A stretch of 64,000 nucleotides of DNA from Candolleomyces eurysporus (GCA_027579435.1 JANBPK010000775.1:1-64000), one strand, 5' to 3'. Numbered from the stretch's first letter, positions 47,426-59,549 are shown. Numbers and translations: made by a program. Notes: generated by a model not told the origin, from the letters alone.

Positions 47426-47906
47426 TAGTATCTGAATGAAATTGAGTAAAATGATGAGAGGACGGATGGTTGAGTACCAGCATTTTGACACTGTTGGTAA
47501 CGTCCAAGAAACCTTCGCTTTTGCGATACCGGGTTTCCTAAATCCGCAAGATACCGCGTTGGTTACAGCCATGGTCGGACCTGGACCTCGAGTTTGTGAA
47601 ACTCTTGAGTGATATTTGCCCGGAGGATCGGGCTCTCGGTGGGCTGAGGGTATTTCCAGTCCATCATCTGATCTTCGTAGATAATGACAAAGCGCTTTCG
47701 CGTATATTTTTGGTCTCTGAACGAGCCGATGAAAGAAGATGACGATCTCTGCCTTGGTTGGAGAAACATCGCGTTACTTGCTGACCCTCCTTGATGTCAA
47801 GCACCACAGAAAGCGCTCGACATAAGATGGGAGCACATCACCGCGATCCGAGCTCTGTATGAGGTTCTCCGTTGAGGTCAAGAATGAAGCGGTAAGGCTG
47901 GCCATT
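47426..47906 (-). pseudogene. AP-1 mu pseudogene, N-terminal part (minus arm)
   Basis: From ATG 47906 on the minus strand: MASLTA with the same 2-base insertion as the plus arm, FILDLNGEP, DVLPSYVERF, VLDIKEGQQVTRCFSNQG, then AEIVIFFHRLVQ, RKRFVIIYEDQMMDWKYPQP, TESPILRANITQEFHKLEVQ and YRKSEGFLDVTNSVKML. Broken by frameshifts. The lesion shared with the plus arm shows that the copy was already damaged before the inverted duplication. Confidence 0.87.
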
Positions 47907-48119
47907 GTCGTCGTTGTCGTCAAACCGGGGAGATATCAGCGTCACATGCCGGCCGCGCTCGTTGATTGACCGTCGAATTTAGTTCAAATTTGCTGACAGT
48001 ACAAGGCGTAATTGAATTGGCTAATAGTACAGGGGACAGATCGCTAACACAACAAGACATAGATTGAGAACAGAACAACGGATAGTTCGCTTCGTAAAAG
48101 GAATAGCTAGTTAGACCAA

Positions 48120-49624
48120 TCACAGCCATTGCCTGATCTGCGTGTTATACTCAGTTAGGCCCTCGCGCAGGGGTACGCTGACTCCTTGAGCCAACTTCAC
48201 ATTCTGTCTGAATCCCTGTATTATGTACTACGTCACCCCTGTTCCCGCCTGGTATGCGATAAAGGCTCACTCACCATACTCGTCGCCGCACCTAGTCCAC
48301 CCTGCAAGATATCACCGACTTGAACGCATTGGCTTCGAACCTAGCATCCCAAGTTCAGCGATTAATAAATCTTTGGGGGAAAATACTCACAGCCAACCAT
48401 ATCTCCCCGAACACGACGAGGTTGTCGAGGATCAAGTCGATATCTGGTGCCATGAAGGCCTTCACCGAGGGCCTCACTATCTTCGTGAATCCTTCCACTG
48501 CCTGCTGGATGTCCTTCAATTCAGCGGCTTTCTCTAAAGTTGCGTAATAAGCTCACATGAAAAAATATTTCCCAGAATTATACCTACTGTCACGGTAATA
48601 TTCCAATGAACCAATAACTTTTGAAGCTTTTCCACTGACCCCAGCGACCTAGATAATATCTGTCAGTGACAACTTTGGGCATCGGAGACGGGCGATTGCT
48701 CACTCGACTCATAGTCATGGTGCCCTCCGACACACCGAGAGATTTATGTGCCTGTGCAATCTACGCGTTTTCAAAAAACAATGCAAAGCCTCGGACGACC
48801 GGGGCGCTTACCAGCTTGTCAAGACTAACCCATTTGATGAGCGAAGTCCCAGGTTAGAGACAGATCTTGACACTTACGCCTCAATATTGGCGGTCAACGG
48901 AACGATTGAATTCTGGTTAGCGGAGGTGCTGAAGTGCGTCGAGAATTCCTCGATATCAGCTTTGATATCGCTGAATTGCTTCGCGATTTGGGCGGACGTG
49001 TCTTTACTGTCCAGTTCGACCTTAGATGTCGGTCGGTTATCCTCCATCTGTCGAAAATTTTCNAACTCACGATGAAGGACTGTAGCGCAGCTTTCGCATT
49101 ATCGAGATCCTCCTGGGTCGCGATGGTCAAAACCTGTGACATATAGATATCGGCGAAGCCTAGAGACGACGGAGCCTCAGCACTGAAGAATACCGAGTTG
49201 TCGGTAGTACCTACGTTGGAGAATGTCCGCGAGGTTTACTGCAAGTTCGCAGGAAAGACCTAGAGTACTATCGTAATTCTATTCGAATAGGGAGGGCTAG
49301 AAATAAATTCGATGGTTAAACGAAATCAGGACTCACGTCCCAGATGACCCTCCAGTCTTCCATCAGAGTATACCCGATGAGGAAAATCGCTAACCCAATC
49401 AGCATCATCATTTGGTCGCTGAACTGGGTGTTAATCTCCTTGGCCATCTGGGCGGACTTTGCGACTTTCTCCAAGAACTGGTTAACCATTTCATCATCGG
49501 TGATCATACGTGATGTCTTCGTCAAAAACTCTTCGCGCTCTTCCTCGGTTGCTCCATCCTTTTTCCATCGTTGCAAGATGACGAGGCATTCTTCGATGGG
49601 CAAGATATCGGTGGGTTGTGACAT
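48120..49624 (-). CDS. Unknown all-helical protein with a hydrophobic segment, minus-arm copy
   Basis: Paralogue of the gene at 38609-40039. Exon 1 (49624 to 49337, 96 codons) begins MSQPTDILPIEECLVILQRW and has the hydrophobic stretch QMMMLIGLAIFLIGYTL. Later exons follow the same splice sites to the terminal IRQWL and TGA at 48120-48122. Differences between copies are mostly conservative or silent, and both exon-1 frames are intact, suggesting that coding capacity has been kept. One N lies at 49063, beside the exon 2/intron junction. The C-terminal region around 48400-48540 encodes the helical EVQEAVEGF/FMAPDIDLIL equivalents. Confidence 0.6.
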
Positions 49625-49920
49625 TGATGCAGAAGAGATGAGGGAGGTGTTGTCTGCTATGTAGAGAAGGGATGACTTCATATTGTTATATACTATCCAT
49701 GACCGCTCAATCTTCGCATTCGAAGACGGAATCAAGGAAGGCTACATTTCGCATGAATGAGACCGGGAATGGAATGACAGTGGAGATTATCGAAGGTCTA
49801 AGTAGCTTCGTGCGAAGAGACGAACAGCTTGAGGGCCGGCTTGGAATAGTAGCATACATCAAGCTTTGCTTCTTCGTCGCGGGCTAATCTCAGGTCCGAT
49901 GAATTGCTGAACCAAAATCA

Positions 49921-50940
49921 TGGTATTCCACTACAGAAGTTCTGGTCATGTGCGAGAAGCGTAGCTGGTAACTCGGCGAAATCGCACGTCCGAGGGTTAC
50001 ATCCAGCTTCCAAGTTGCCGATTCTAGTCAAGCAAGCCCTCCAGCAGAGGCTCCCCCAGTTGAATGTCTGTTGTCACAATTCATTCGGGGAAAGAAACAC
50101 AAGAAGACCACTCGCCGAATCTATAGAAGCCGCCAGCTCCCTTCAGGGGTACATTGAAAGGCGCGGTTTGAAATCAAACAACCCTATCATATAGAGGTGT
50201 TTCAATGGAAATGTGCTCATGGAAACCTTACATTACGGCAAAACATGACAAGGTGACACAGCAACCACCTTCAATACAAGCTCATTATGCTCCTCCTAGG
50301 CCAGGACTTGAGTTTCCTATCGCTGCAATATCTTCAGGCGTTCTTTGGCAGATAGCCAATCCCTGCACTGATGGCATCGAGACTGAACTGAGAACGCAGC
50401 TGTTCCGAAAGGTGGGTACTATCAGCTCCAGAGCTGCAAAACAACCGCTCCCGCCTAACCTTCAGGTATCGAGACAGATGAGCTATCTGAGACTTCGTCT
50501 AAGTTATTCAGGGAACGAAAACCAAGGAAGCGGTGGCACTATGAAACCATTCCATCTTTGCATTCTGTGGGAATGGTCTGTCTCCAAGTGTGAGCGTGAA
50601 TTGGACCGAGAGAGAGTAAGCTTCGACAGCGGAGTAACGCCTTTCCAACAGACGACTTAGAGCAGACCGTTGGCTCCCTAATCAAACAAAAACAAACAGC
50701 TTCGTTCGCTGCCCCCCAAGGTGCTGGACCTTGGACTCCGCGCTATACTCCTATGCCGACGGCATCACCTACGACGCCCACAACTGCGAATACCATTGGG
50801 AGACACAACCGCATATTCATGCAAGTGACGAGAATCTTCGATTCTCCTCTTTCTCTCATAGAGCGATCCGGTATACCTTGGGCGCGAGTACAAGCGCAAG
50901 TGGAACACCTGTACCTATCTGCATGAGGGTTTGAGGCAAA
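49921..50940 (+). pseudogene. Degraded gene of unknown family
   Basis: Protein-like stretches occur in changing plus-strand frames: QASPPAEAPPVECLLSQF and RGKKHKKTTRRIYRSRQ (about 50030-50150), PGLEFPIAAISSGVLWQIAN (50310-50370), then DDLEQTVGSLIKQKQTASF, a Thr/Pro-rich piece (TPMPTASPTTPTTANT, 50755-50800) and IERSGIPWARVQAQVEHLYL up to a TGA near 50930. An intron may lie at 50413-50465. Frames do not join into one product. Not recognised. Confidence 0.35.
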
Positions 50941-53019
50941 GACTAGTCGTGCTAGCAGGTCCCGAGGTGAACTAAAGATGACAGGAAGCATACCCGAAGC
51001 AATAGCCCACCATGCTCATTATTCCAGCCTCCCCCTAACACATTCCAGTCCCTCTGTCGGCGAAATCTCCTCGTCACAATCGATGCTTTGACTAGAACTT
51101 GAATTTCGGGGGGCCGACGCCACTGCCGGAATCGGTGCTCTGCATGGAGAGACGAGGTTTGACCGTCCTGATTTCGATGACGATGGGGGCTTTGCAACGC
51201 TATGGCAGATGCTTTAGTCCCTTCACCCTCTCCTCCTTCCTTCCGACTCTCGAATCACCTACTCATCGGTACTTTCGTCAGTATGGGACGAATCACTGTT
51301 TTGACGGCTGCTCGTATCCACCCCATTTCTTTGAACCTCCTCGAGCGACTCCAATCCCCGACAGACCTCCCCCACCACGAAGCTGACGGTGCCCCATTGC
51401 ACTCAAACTCCTGACCTAGCGTCCTGGACTTTTCCGAGAGCCGAATTCACGTTCTAGGAAATGTGCCAGAGGTTTGTCCGGTTTCCTCGATCCAACAAAA
51501 CGTGCAAGCAAGTCGGTGGTGGACGGTTCTAGCATGCAGGAGGAGGGAAGAAGGGAGCAAGTGTAGATATCTGTGGTCGCCGTTGAATATAAGGGCGATG
51601 GTACCAATTGGAGATATCTGTAGCCCGTGGGGAGAAGAGTTTAACACAGAAAGGACCGACGACAGGCATACACGGAAGGGTTTCTTATCTGCTGCTCACC
51701 GTCGGTGGTTTCGAGCTTGAGATAGCATCACGGGAGGGCGGGTGGTTGTCTATAGCCAAAAGGGGGCGCTGTCAGTGACAATTGGAAGCGACAGTGAAAA
51801 GGGCGAGTACTCACTAGCACTTCGGACAGGCTCCAATTATGTAAGAACGCCCATATCACCTACGCCATTGCATCCATCCCGGAATTGGAAGTAGCTTAAC
51901 ATGAGCTACAGTGAACAAGATGCCATATGTCTGGTTCTACGTGCTTTGAGGCAGGATTGCACAATTTAAATGGGTTTGCCATTTGGCTTTGTTTATGTCC
52001 CTGTTCCTAAGCCCTCACGCGATCAATAACCAGCCGTTCGACGCGGTGGTTCCATTCCCGCCGAGCATAATATCGGCCTGCATTAACTGTGGCTGCAGAT
52101 CAAACGAAAAGGACGAGCTGATGATGGAAGATTGGGAACCAGTTGCCATGAGTAAACATCGCATCATCGAGTCTACCACTTCTGACTTTGTTGCCCTCTC
52201 CTTGCCCCCTGCCTTTCCCGTATCTCAGAATCTTAATCACTGGTCTCCACACGCCTGCGCTTATGCTTTAATGTAGAGTATTTGTGCAACGCAACCTTGG
52301 CATTGCGGCATGGCCACGTCAAAAAGCTCCACAAACCTTCGAAGTCTCCAAAATAGCACGCGAAGTGCGATGCGTGGCCCGCGTCTCCACGGACCCCGTT
52401 CATTGGACTCCAGTGCTCAAGCTCGCGAATGAACGTAGGCTCTGCGAAGTGGTAGCTGGTCCCAGCAGGGATTGACGGCGGCAAACCCACCAAGCCTTCT
52501 CGCCAACCTCCTTTCCTGTCCCGCTCTTGAGAGTCTCAGGTTCCCTCCACTCGACGACCCTAGATCCGGGAGATTGTGAACGACTCAGAAAAGACCAATC
52601 CTGACGACGCTATCAACAGGCGACGGTCTTCCCAACAGCATCGTCAACCGTTCTAGTGGCGCGACGTCTTTCGACAACTTGAGCCGTTTGAATGGCCTTC
52701 TTCTCTGGAAACGACGAAGAGCATTCACACCGTTGAAGTCAGCACGGCTTGAAGTTAAGCCAGCCTTAATATTGTTCTCCCCCTCAAATGGCACCCTGCA
52801 TCTTAGTTGCGACTTCATCGAACACCATTCCGAACCTTTCTTCCTCCCTTCTCAGTTGTAATGGAGCCTTGTTCAACGTCCTATGTCCTGCGTGCGTACA
52901 CTGGGGCGTCATGAATTGGGGTTCGCTAGGTGTCAGTAAGCACTCAGCCTTCTGCTCATCTCTGGACGACGGGGAGTAAGCTCCTTATAGCGACCTGCTG
53001 CGCCAAACTCAACAGGGTG
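50941..53019. repeat. 5' part of tandem unit 3 (non-coding)
   Basis: Matches the region upstream of copy 4: 51100-51720 corresponds to 57360-57960 (for example GCCACTGCCGGAATCGGTGC versus GCCGCTGTCGGAATCGGTGC), and 51980-52570 corresponds to 58430-58870. No gene recognised; the open frames on both strands lack family features. Confidence 0.7.
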
Positions 53020-53115
53020 CCGACATTAATCTCCGGGAGACCTTGTGATTGGCTCTCGTGGGCGGTGCCCTCCCAATATGCCATGTTGTGCCATGTTGAC
53101 ATAGATTTGCCCTCC
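53020..53115 (+). promoter_or_regulatory. Shared upstream block of NACHT copy 3
   Basis: TTAATCTCCGGGAGACCTTG-TGATTGGCTCTCGTGGGC, followed by TTGACATAGATTTGCCCTCC and CACGGGACAG, is conserved with 59310-59420 and 47285-47420 about 130-220 bases upstream of the NACHT start. It contains an inverted CCAAT box (ATTGG). Conservation among otherwise diverged flanks suggests a promoter. Confidence 0.5.
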
Positions 53116-53243
53116 CACGGGACAGCCCTCATGGTCTGCGGGGAAGGACATGCACTCGCCTCCTTCCTTCCAGCCACATCCACCTCCACATCCGTTCCCT
53201 TGTTTTATCCAATTCTCCAGCCCTGCGCTCACCAATTGGAGAC

Positions 53244-55625
53244 ATGAGCCAGCGGATCGCAATACTCCCTCATGCACACGACCTTCAATTGGATCAGCTA
53301 ATCATCTCCATCATCCATCCTTCCCAGCCCGTGGACGTTGGTAAGTTAAAAATTCGAGTTCTGTTCATATCTTCGCTTGCTAACACCAATCCCTCAGACC
53401 TTATCCGCCGGCTTAATCCTATTCTCGATGCGTCACACACTCGAAATCGTGAACGATCTCCTCCCAATTCGGAGTGCTTTCCTGGAACCAGGCAAGAGCC
53501 AATTCAAGAGATCATCATCTGGGTGGACAGTCGTGTGATGGTAAGTAGTAGCTCTACTTCTCGGAAACGAATTTTGAAGCCGTAAAACAGGGTCCTATGC
53601 AAGCATCTGGCTTTTACACCGTCGAAAGCACCACCAAACAAAACGCCCACATCTACTGGCTGCATGGATTCGCAGGTTGCGGAAAATCCTCAATTTCACT
53701 GGAAATAGCCAAGATATACGCAGAGTCTGGCCGCCTCCTTGCCAGCTACTTCTTTTCTCGGGGGGAGGGAGATAGGGGCACGATAAATAGGTTTGCGGTG
53801 ACGTTAGCCAGTCAATTAGTGGCTGCGATGCCTGCTACAGCACCGTTAATCGAAGCCGCTGTGAAAACGAAGCCAGGCCTGGTAACTGGCGACGCCTCCT
53901 TGGCAATGCAACTGGATCTCTTGATTCTTTCACCGTTTCGGGATGCCCTTGACGAAGGTGCCCTCGGGGAGACCGTCATTAAAGCTCCTTTCCTCATCGT
54001 GATCGATGGTCTCGATGAGTGCGAGGACAAGCGAGGGGTGGAGGAATTCATTAATCACCTTCTTAAATTCTTCAAAAAATACCCCACCATCCCGCTCCGA
54101 GTCTTCATCTCCAGTCGAGTCGAACAACATATTCGCGCTTGCCTTGAGACTGATGGAGTTGTCTTGGGCAATCTCGACGTTCACTCGGCCCAGGATGACG
54201 TCGAGATATTTTTACAAGCATCGTTTCAAACTGCGGCAAAGAAGGATCGCGTCATTCAGGCATACGTTCAAGCGCGTGGTGCATGGCCAACAAAATCGGA
54301 CATGAATAAGTTGATCAGGCACATCGGTGGATCCTTCGTTCTTGCTTCAGCAATCTTCAAATTTATAGCTCACCCACCCACTGAAGAGGATTCCTCAACG
54401 CCTATGGAGCGCCTCCCACTCACCCTGGAGATGAATGGCCTCGACAGCCTCTACGCCCAAACCCTCGCCCGTTCGCAACGTCTTCATCATTTCCACAACA
54501 TCATCTCCACCATTGCACTTCTCAAGCGACCACTCCCAATCGCTGGGATAGCAGACCTCCTTGGCGTTGAGGCTTTCAAAGTCGTCCGTATCCTGCTGAA
54601 CCTCCAGGCAATTATCCATGTCCCAGGAACCGACGAAGAAGGCGGGGTCACGCTATGCCATACGTCCCTTCGTGATTTCCTCACCACCGAAAGCCGATCA
54701 GGGTCTTTCTTTGTACCACCTTCATTTCATTTACGCCTCTCCTACTATTGCTTCTCATCCATCCTTGAAAGGAGCAATGGGAGGGCGTATAACTATAGCC
54801 AAGGCTATTTTGATGCCCACTGCCAATCATTTGCTCTTTCAGGAGCCTACGACCTCATCGGTGAAATTGAGCGGTTCAAGGCTTGTCAACCTCTGCTTGC
54901 TGATCGACTGCCTTATCATGCCTTCCTCTGTTCCATGTTTTTTTACACCCTCCTTCTGGCGAAACCCAAGTCTTCGAACGATTATTCGAATCTACTTATC
55001 GAGTGTACAAGAGAAGTGGCGCTGGCGGCGGAACGTTCCGACCGCCGCATTCGACTCTGGTTGGAGGAAGAATTAGATTGTTGTCTGCCGGAAAGTAGCC
55101 CTGTCTGTACAGTCCAATTCACTGAAGACACATACAAAACAGTACAACGAAACCTGCGACGCGCATCAACCGCTATCCAAGCTGAGGTATGTTTGCGGAA
55201 TTTTATTCATATGTCGGTTCGTACAACTGAAACCGCCTTTGTAGTTTCCCGAAATTCTAGGCCGCCAAGGTCTCCCTATTGGACAGGAAAATGAGTTCGT
55301 TCTGCAAAAATCAGCCAATTTCCATACGGTACGAGCGCGTGCACTTTATCCACAGCTCCAGCTTGTCCGTGATGATAATCCTAGCTTCTAGATCCCCCTA
55401 TCAGGCATCAAGATTTTCAACGTACGTCAGTTCTTGGATTTTGGAGGTGTGAAACTAAATAGTCCTTGACAGGCGCTAAACTGGATAGTGGCTCGTGCTA
55501 GATTCAAGTGGAAAGAATTGAAGAGAACGCCGCACCCTCCCCTGAAACTTTCTATATCATATAACTGTGGCACGACTTTCAGCTTTGACGGAGCATCGCT
55601 CTCGCAATCGCCGCACATCCGCTGA
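53244..55625 (+). CDS. NACHT NTPase, copy 3 (NLR-like), 6 exons
   Basis: Exons 53244-53340, 53398-53540, 53591-55186, 55245-55328, 55392-55421, 55473-55625, in frame throughout, about 700 residues. An extra intron (53541-53590) sits in the linker that is exonic in the other copies. Walker A is GFAGCGKSSIS, Walker B FLIVIDGLDECED, sensor-like LRVFISSRVEQHIR, then CHTSLRDFLTTESRSG. The exon-1 motif is eroded: HAHDLQLDQLIISIIHPSQP in place of GAxHFQIDHQTINxxAGNQ. The third-last exon is 28 codons, 6 longer than in the others. The final exon ends in ASLSQSPHIR, and its last codons lie inside a repeat shared with 62952. No lesion was seen, so this copy could be functional. Confidence 0.88.
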
Positions 55626-56660
55626 TCCAGCTAGGTCCGTCATTNCGAAATTCCCCTGTCCCCGCACTTGCGTCAAGGTTCCCAATTGATTGCAATAGCT
55701 CGAAATCTCACTACATTGTTCCCAGGACCGCAATTGCACTCGATGCCGCTTTGAGGTGTTAATTATATATTTCAACATATCATTCCGCACCGACATTCCA
55801 AAACCTCCACCTGAGTAACCAGCCTTCTCCGAAACTTCGCCAAAAGCCTCCGGCGACGTCTCCGCCTTCAAACCCCACTCCCTTATTCATTATCCCACTG
55901 ACGTGCGACAGAAGCTGAAGCTGAGCTTGGAATCGGGTGGAGAAAGGGGAGTCCGCGAGATGACAGGATAGCAGAAACATTCGGACACAGAACATACACT
56001 TCCAATCCCGTACCTTCCTTGCGTTTGCCTCCTATTTCAGTCGAACCTATGACGAACTTGAATGCATTTCGTTCCCAAAAGTATGTTCAGGAAATGAGTA
56101 GAAGAAAGATTGCTGGTGGCTGTCGGAAAATCAACCGACGATGAGCTTGCGAGACTCGCTTTGGTTTCTGCTCGAGTGGGCACGATACACGCACACAACA
56201 TGTTTCCAGGGGGGTTCGTAAGACGACTCCTGGTATGCTTTCGTGGCGGGTTTCGTAGCGCATCACCAATCCTCAACGGTGTAAACATAACATCCTCGCC
56301 GCGAGTGTGCATCCACCTTAAGAAGTCAAAACTGAAAGTGGCATATCAGGCGTCTCGCGGCCGTAAGCGCAATATGGAAGCTTTGCATATAATCTGCAGG
56401 GGTTAGAAACGTGACGAAAGTGATCTCAGATAAGACCTACGGCGCACATGAAAGGGTTGGGTAGCACCTAGTAAAGCGTCAGACTCGCATTGAGGATGTA
56501 AGAAAATCGTAAGTCAGAGCCTCGTGACGCACATCCCAGCTCAAGGTTTAGGTGCGGAGTATCGTTTATTCCTGTGCGATATACAATACCATGATTTCTA
56601 TCCACGCTCTCCCCGTCCAGAACCGGTCCAGAATTGAACAGACTGCGGAGAGCGATAGAG
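55596..56660. repeat. Direct repeat, copy 1 (partner 62952-64000)
   Basis: Begins inside the last exon of NACHT copy 3 (CATCGCTCTCGCA...ACATCCGCTGATCCAGCTA) and runs about 1.05 kb with high similarity to the end of the window (for example GATGACAGGATAGCAGAAAC, GAAAATCAACCGACGATGAG, GGAAGCTTTGCATATA). The partner is cut by the window edge, so the full length is unknown. Confidence 0.9.
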
Positions 56661-56980
56661 CTGACGAACGTGCCTCTCATCCACCTCAGCACCTTCACCT
56701 CGCCCAACACCAACCGCAATGTATCCCACTCCACCTCTCCATCCGACTCTCCCTCGACGAAGTTCCTGAAACCTTTGACAACAAAAAGACCATGAGTCGG
56801 AAGTGAGGTGGCAGGAGCAAGGTCGATACCGATAGACGCTCGCAGCCGAAAGCACATCAGGACTGCATCGGTAGAGGTTCCGTCCACCGAACAGGCATGC
56901 AAACATTTTTGGACGTGGTAGGCAACTCCGTGCACGTGGCGCCGGAGCTTGGGTGTGACACACATCGTCGTCAGACCCAT
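56468..56980 (-). CDS. Hypothetical protein on the minus strand
   Basis: The minus frame ending at TAG 56468-56470 reads RNFVEGESDGEVEWDTLRLV, then GEVKVLRWMRGTFVSSIALR, FNSGPVLDGESVDRNHGIVY and SDLRFSYILNASLTLY. The composition is balanced and globular, unlike antisense noise. The frame upstream to 56980 is less convincing and may include intron, so the start is uncertain. A second copy at 63816-64000 has the same frame but a stop. Family not recognised. Confidence 0.4.
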   Translation of the reverse strand: MGLTTMCVTPKLRRHVHGVAYHVQKCLHACSVDGTSTDAVLMCFRLRASIGIDLAPATSLPTHGLFVVKGFRNFVEGESDGEVEWDTLRLVLGEVKVLRWMRGTFVSSIALRSLFNSGPVLDGESVDRNHGIVYRTGINDTPHLNLELGCASRGSDLRFSYILNASLTLY

Positions 56981-59299
56981 CCACTCGCACCGCCCGAGCC
57001 ACCATTAGTCAACCCATCCCAAATTGCAGCGGACGAAGACCCAGCCTTGATCATCCTCCAGGAAACGACACGAAAATGAATAGATTCAGCTCGGGCTCTT
57101 ATGGCGCATTGAGAACGATTCCGACATGCGCGCAGGCCGAATGCAAGTGCATGGTGAATGACTGCTCATTCGTGTGAGGTTGTGTATCGAAGACTGGCTA
57201 TATCAGCAGGTGCCAAGGGGAATGAAGGTGGCAGGAAGCAGATCTGAAGCCGCCGACCGAGTTGCCAGTTACACGATGCCTATAAGAAATATCCGACACC
57301 CCTCGAACGCCTTCCAATCCCTCTCAGAGAGTATTCCTCACTGCAATCGGGGACTTGATTGAGCCAGTACTTGAATGTCGTCGAGCCAACGCCGCTGTCG
57401 GAATCGGTGCTTTGCAGGGAGGGATGATCAGTGCCAACAATCCAAATTTCGAGAAGTATAACGGTGGTGGGCGCTGCAGGGCCGTGGGAGATGCAGTGAC
57501 TGCTCCAATCCCTTTAACCCCTCCTCCTTTCTCGCTTTCTTCCAAGTCTCGAATTAGCGCTACCGGCCAGGTCACCGGTTTGGGGACTGCTCGTATGCGT
57601 GCGATTCCCCTTGATCTTCTTCCCTGTGTAGCTTTAATCGCCAAGGACCTCCTTCCACCAGGTGCTTCGGCCAGTTACTCGGTCCAACGAAATGTGCAAG
57701 CAGGTCAGTGATGCAACGTTGAGAGCCGGTCGAGGTATAGCCGTCGTGGTAGTCTGGGACGCGGCAACGTCAGTCCGAGGGCGAGCTGTTCGACCATGTT
57801 ACAGGAAGGAAGAGGGGAGAAATTGTCGGTGTTGATAGTCGGCGTCGAGAATGAGAATGGAAACCATCGCACCAATGGTAGGTATCGAATGGCCAGCGGA
57901 GAGGAAGAGTTGAACAAAGGAAGGACCGGAAGAGCGAGTGCGAAGAGTATCATATCTGCTGGCAGTGCCGTCGACGGTTCCGGGCTTGAGAAAGTATCGC
58001 CGCCAGTGGCCCTGAAATGGCGTCGGAGACCTGTGCAGTACGTGAGGGAACGAGAGCTGTCTATAGCCAGGAAAAATGCGCTGTCGATGAGGAGAGGGAA
58101 AAGACACTGCAGAAAGGGTACGCGCTTACTTGAGCTTCGCTAATCGAGAGCGTGGAAATTAGCTGTATCCCAACCTATACCGTTGCGTCCTGCGCTGAGC
58201 TTTTTTGACCTAGAATCGGAAGCAGCTTTACTTGGAGAACAATGAGATATCGTAAGCATTGCTGGGACTGAGCAATGAGGACTGACTCGGAGCTGTGGAT
58301 GTTACTCCTGGTGGCTAGCCGTTGAGCAAGGGTATGGAAGCGCCTCTTTGTATTTCGAGGTCCCATGCTTACACTGCTAGCCGCTCGAAATGTTGCTGGT
58401 GGTGGGTCTAGTACGCTGGAGAGCAGAATTTGCTCGTCATGGGCCGTGGACTGTGGCTGAGGGGCGGGAACCACTTGCCATATCGAGGAGCAAGCATTGC
58501 GTAATCGAGGCCATCAGTTCTCAACTTGCCTTGCTGCATTCCGGTCTCCCAATATTCAATCATTGGCCACCACACACTCACGCTCATGCCACGATGCAGA
58601 GGATCTGCGCAACACAGTCGTGGCGTTTTTTCATGTCCATGTCGAAAAGTCTTACGAGTAAGCGTCCCCGTAACCCATGGTTCACTTTCCGAGCCGCGAA
58701 TGAACGTAAGCTCCGGATTCTCCTTCCAAGCGATCTGCAAATTGCTGACATGCCGCAAAGTGTTTGCTGCTCCCTGCTGGGAATGACGATAACACATCTT
58801 TTCATTCTCGCTCTGTTTCTCTCATATCGCCCCTGGCCCCCCGGAGTATCAGTGCCGACTCGACGGCTCTAGCCATAAGGTTGCGATCTTCCCACTAAGA
58901 CCTTGAACGGTTCCAATTGTGTACCGTCCCTCGGCAACTTGAGCTCTTTCAAAGGACNTTTTTTTTTATGAAAATCACAAAGAGATTATACCGATGAGGG
59001 CTCGTCTTGATCCTGTTTGCCTCTGCAATAAATGACTTCTCGAGCGCAGCTATCTGCCACCATTTTTAATCCTTTCCCTCCCCCCTNGTCCCCTCCAGTG
59101 ATCCCATGGCCTCTTCTGCCAACGCCCAATGGCCTCCATGCGTCCGTACCTGATATGCACTCAACAGGACGAAGGCGCTTTCCGCAGTTCGTTCCATCGT
59201 TCGCCAAGCGCCAAGAGGCGCTCAGGCTCCCGTTCGCCTCTGGACGGTGGGCAGAAAGCTCCCTTTGAGCCTGCAGACCGGCTCGCTGTACTACACAAC
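56981..59299. other. Non-coding 5' part of tandem unit 4
   Basis: 57360-57960 and 58430-58870 repeat sequences upstream of copy 3 (51100-51720 and 52130-52570); 58450-58870 also matches 42960-43340. N at 58957 precedes a T9 run, and another lies at 59087. Open frames on both strands, such as 57705-57953 (-) with a hydrophobic start, have no counterpart intact in unit 3 and are not supported. Confidence 0.5.
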
Positions 59300-59420
59300 A
59301 GAGTTCGACCTTAATCTCCGGAGGTTTTGCTGTGCTTGTGATTGACGCTCGTGGGCTGTGCACTGCTATGTCATGTGTGGCGTGTTGACAGAGCTTTGCC
59401 CTCACGGGACGGTCTTCATG
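59300..59420 (+). promoter_or_regulatory. Shared upstream block of NACHT copy 4
   Basis: TTAATCTCCGGAGG, GTGATTGACGCTCGTGGGCT and TTGACAGAGCTTTGCCCTCA-CGGGACGG match the block upstream of copy 3. The ATTGG of copy 3 is ATTGA here, so the inverted CCAAT box is lost or not essential. Confidence 0.5.
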
Positions 59421-59549
59421 TCGTCTGCAAGGCAGTCCAACTCTTGCCTTCCTGCCACGTTCACATCCGCATCCGCATCCATTTCCCATTTCCCTTCCAC
59501 TATCCCATTCGATTCGATCCTCCCTCCCTACCCTCACCGATTGGCGGGC

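Larger units (their letters stand above)
47426..49920 (-). repeat. Large inverted repeat, minus arm (outer part)
   Basis: Reverse complement of 38310-40697; the outer edge is CCAAAATCA at 49912-49920. It contains the minus-strand helical gene and the N-terminal AP-1 mu piece; the remainder of the arm is at 41490-41935. Confidence 0.88.

Noticed and set aside
38310..49920. Inverted repeat as terminal repeats of a giant DNA transposon
   Set aside because: The arms contain genes with introns and a host adaptor gene; no transposase or target duplication was seen at the outer edges. The CACC pair lies at internal breakpoints only.
56110..56406. Plus-strand 98-codon frame repeated at 63455
   Set aside because: Open in both repeats, but equally open on the minus strand; it diverges after about 60 codons with no recognisable domain.
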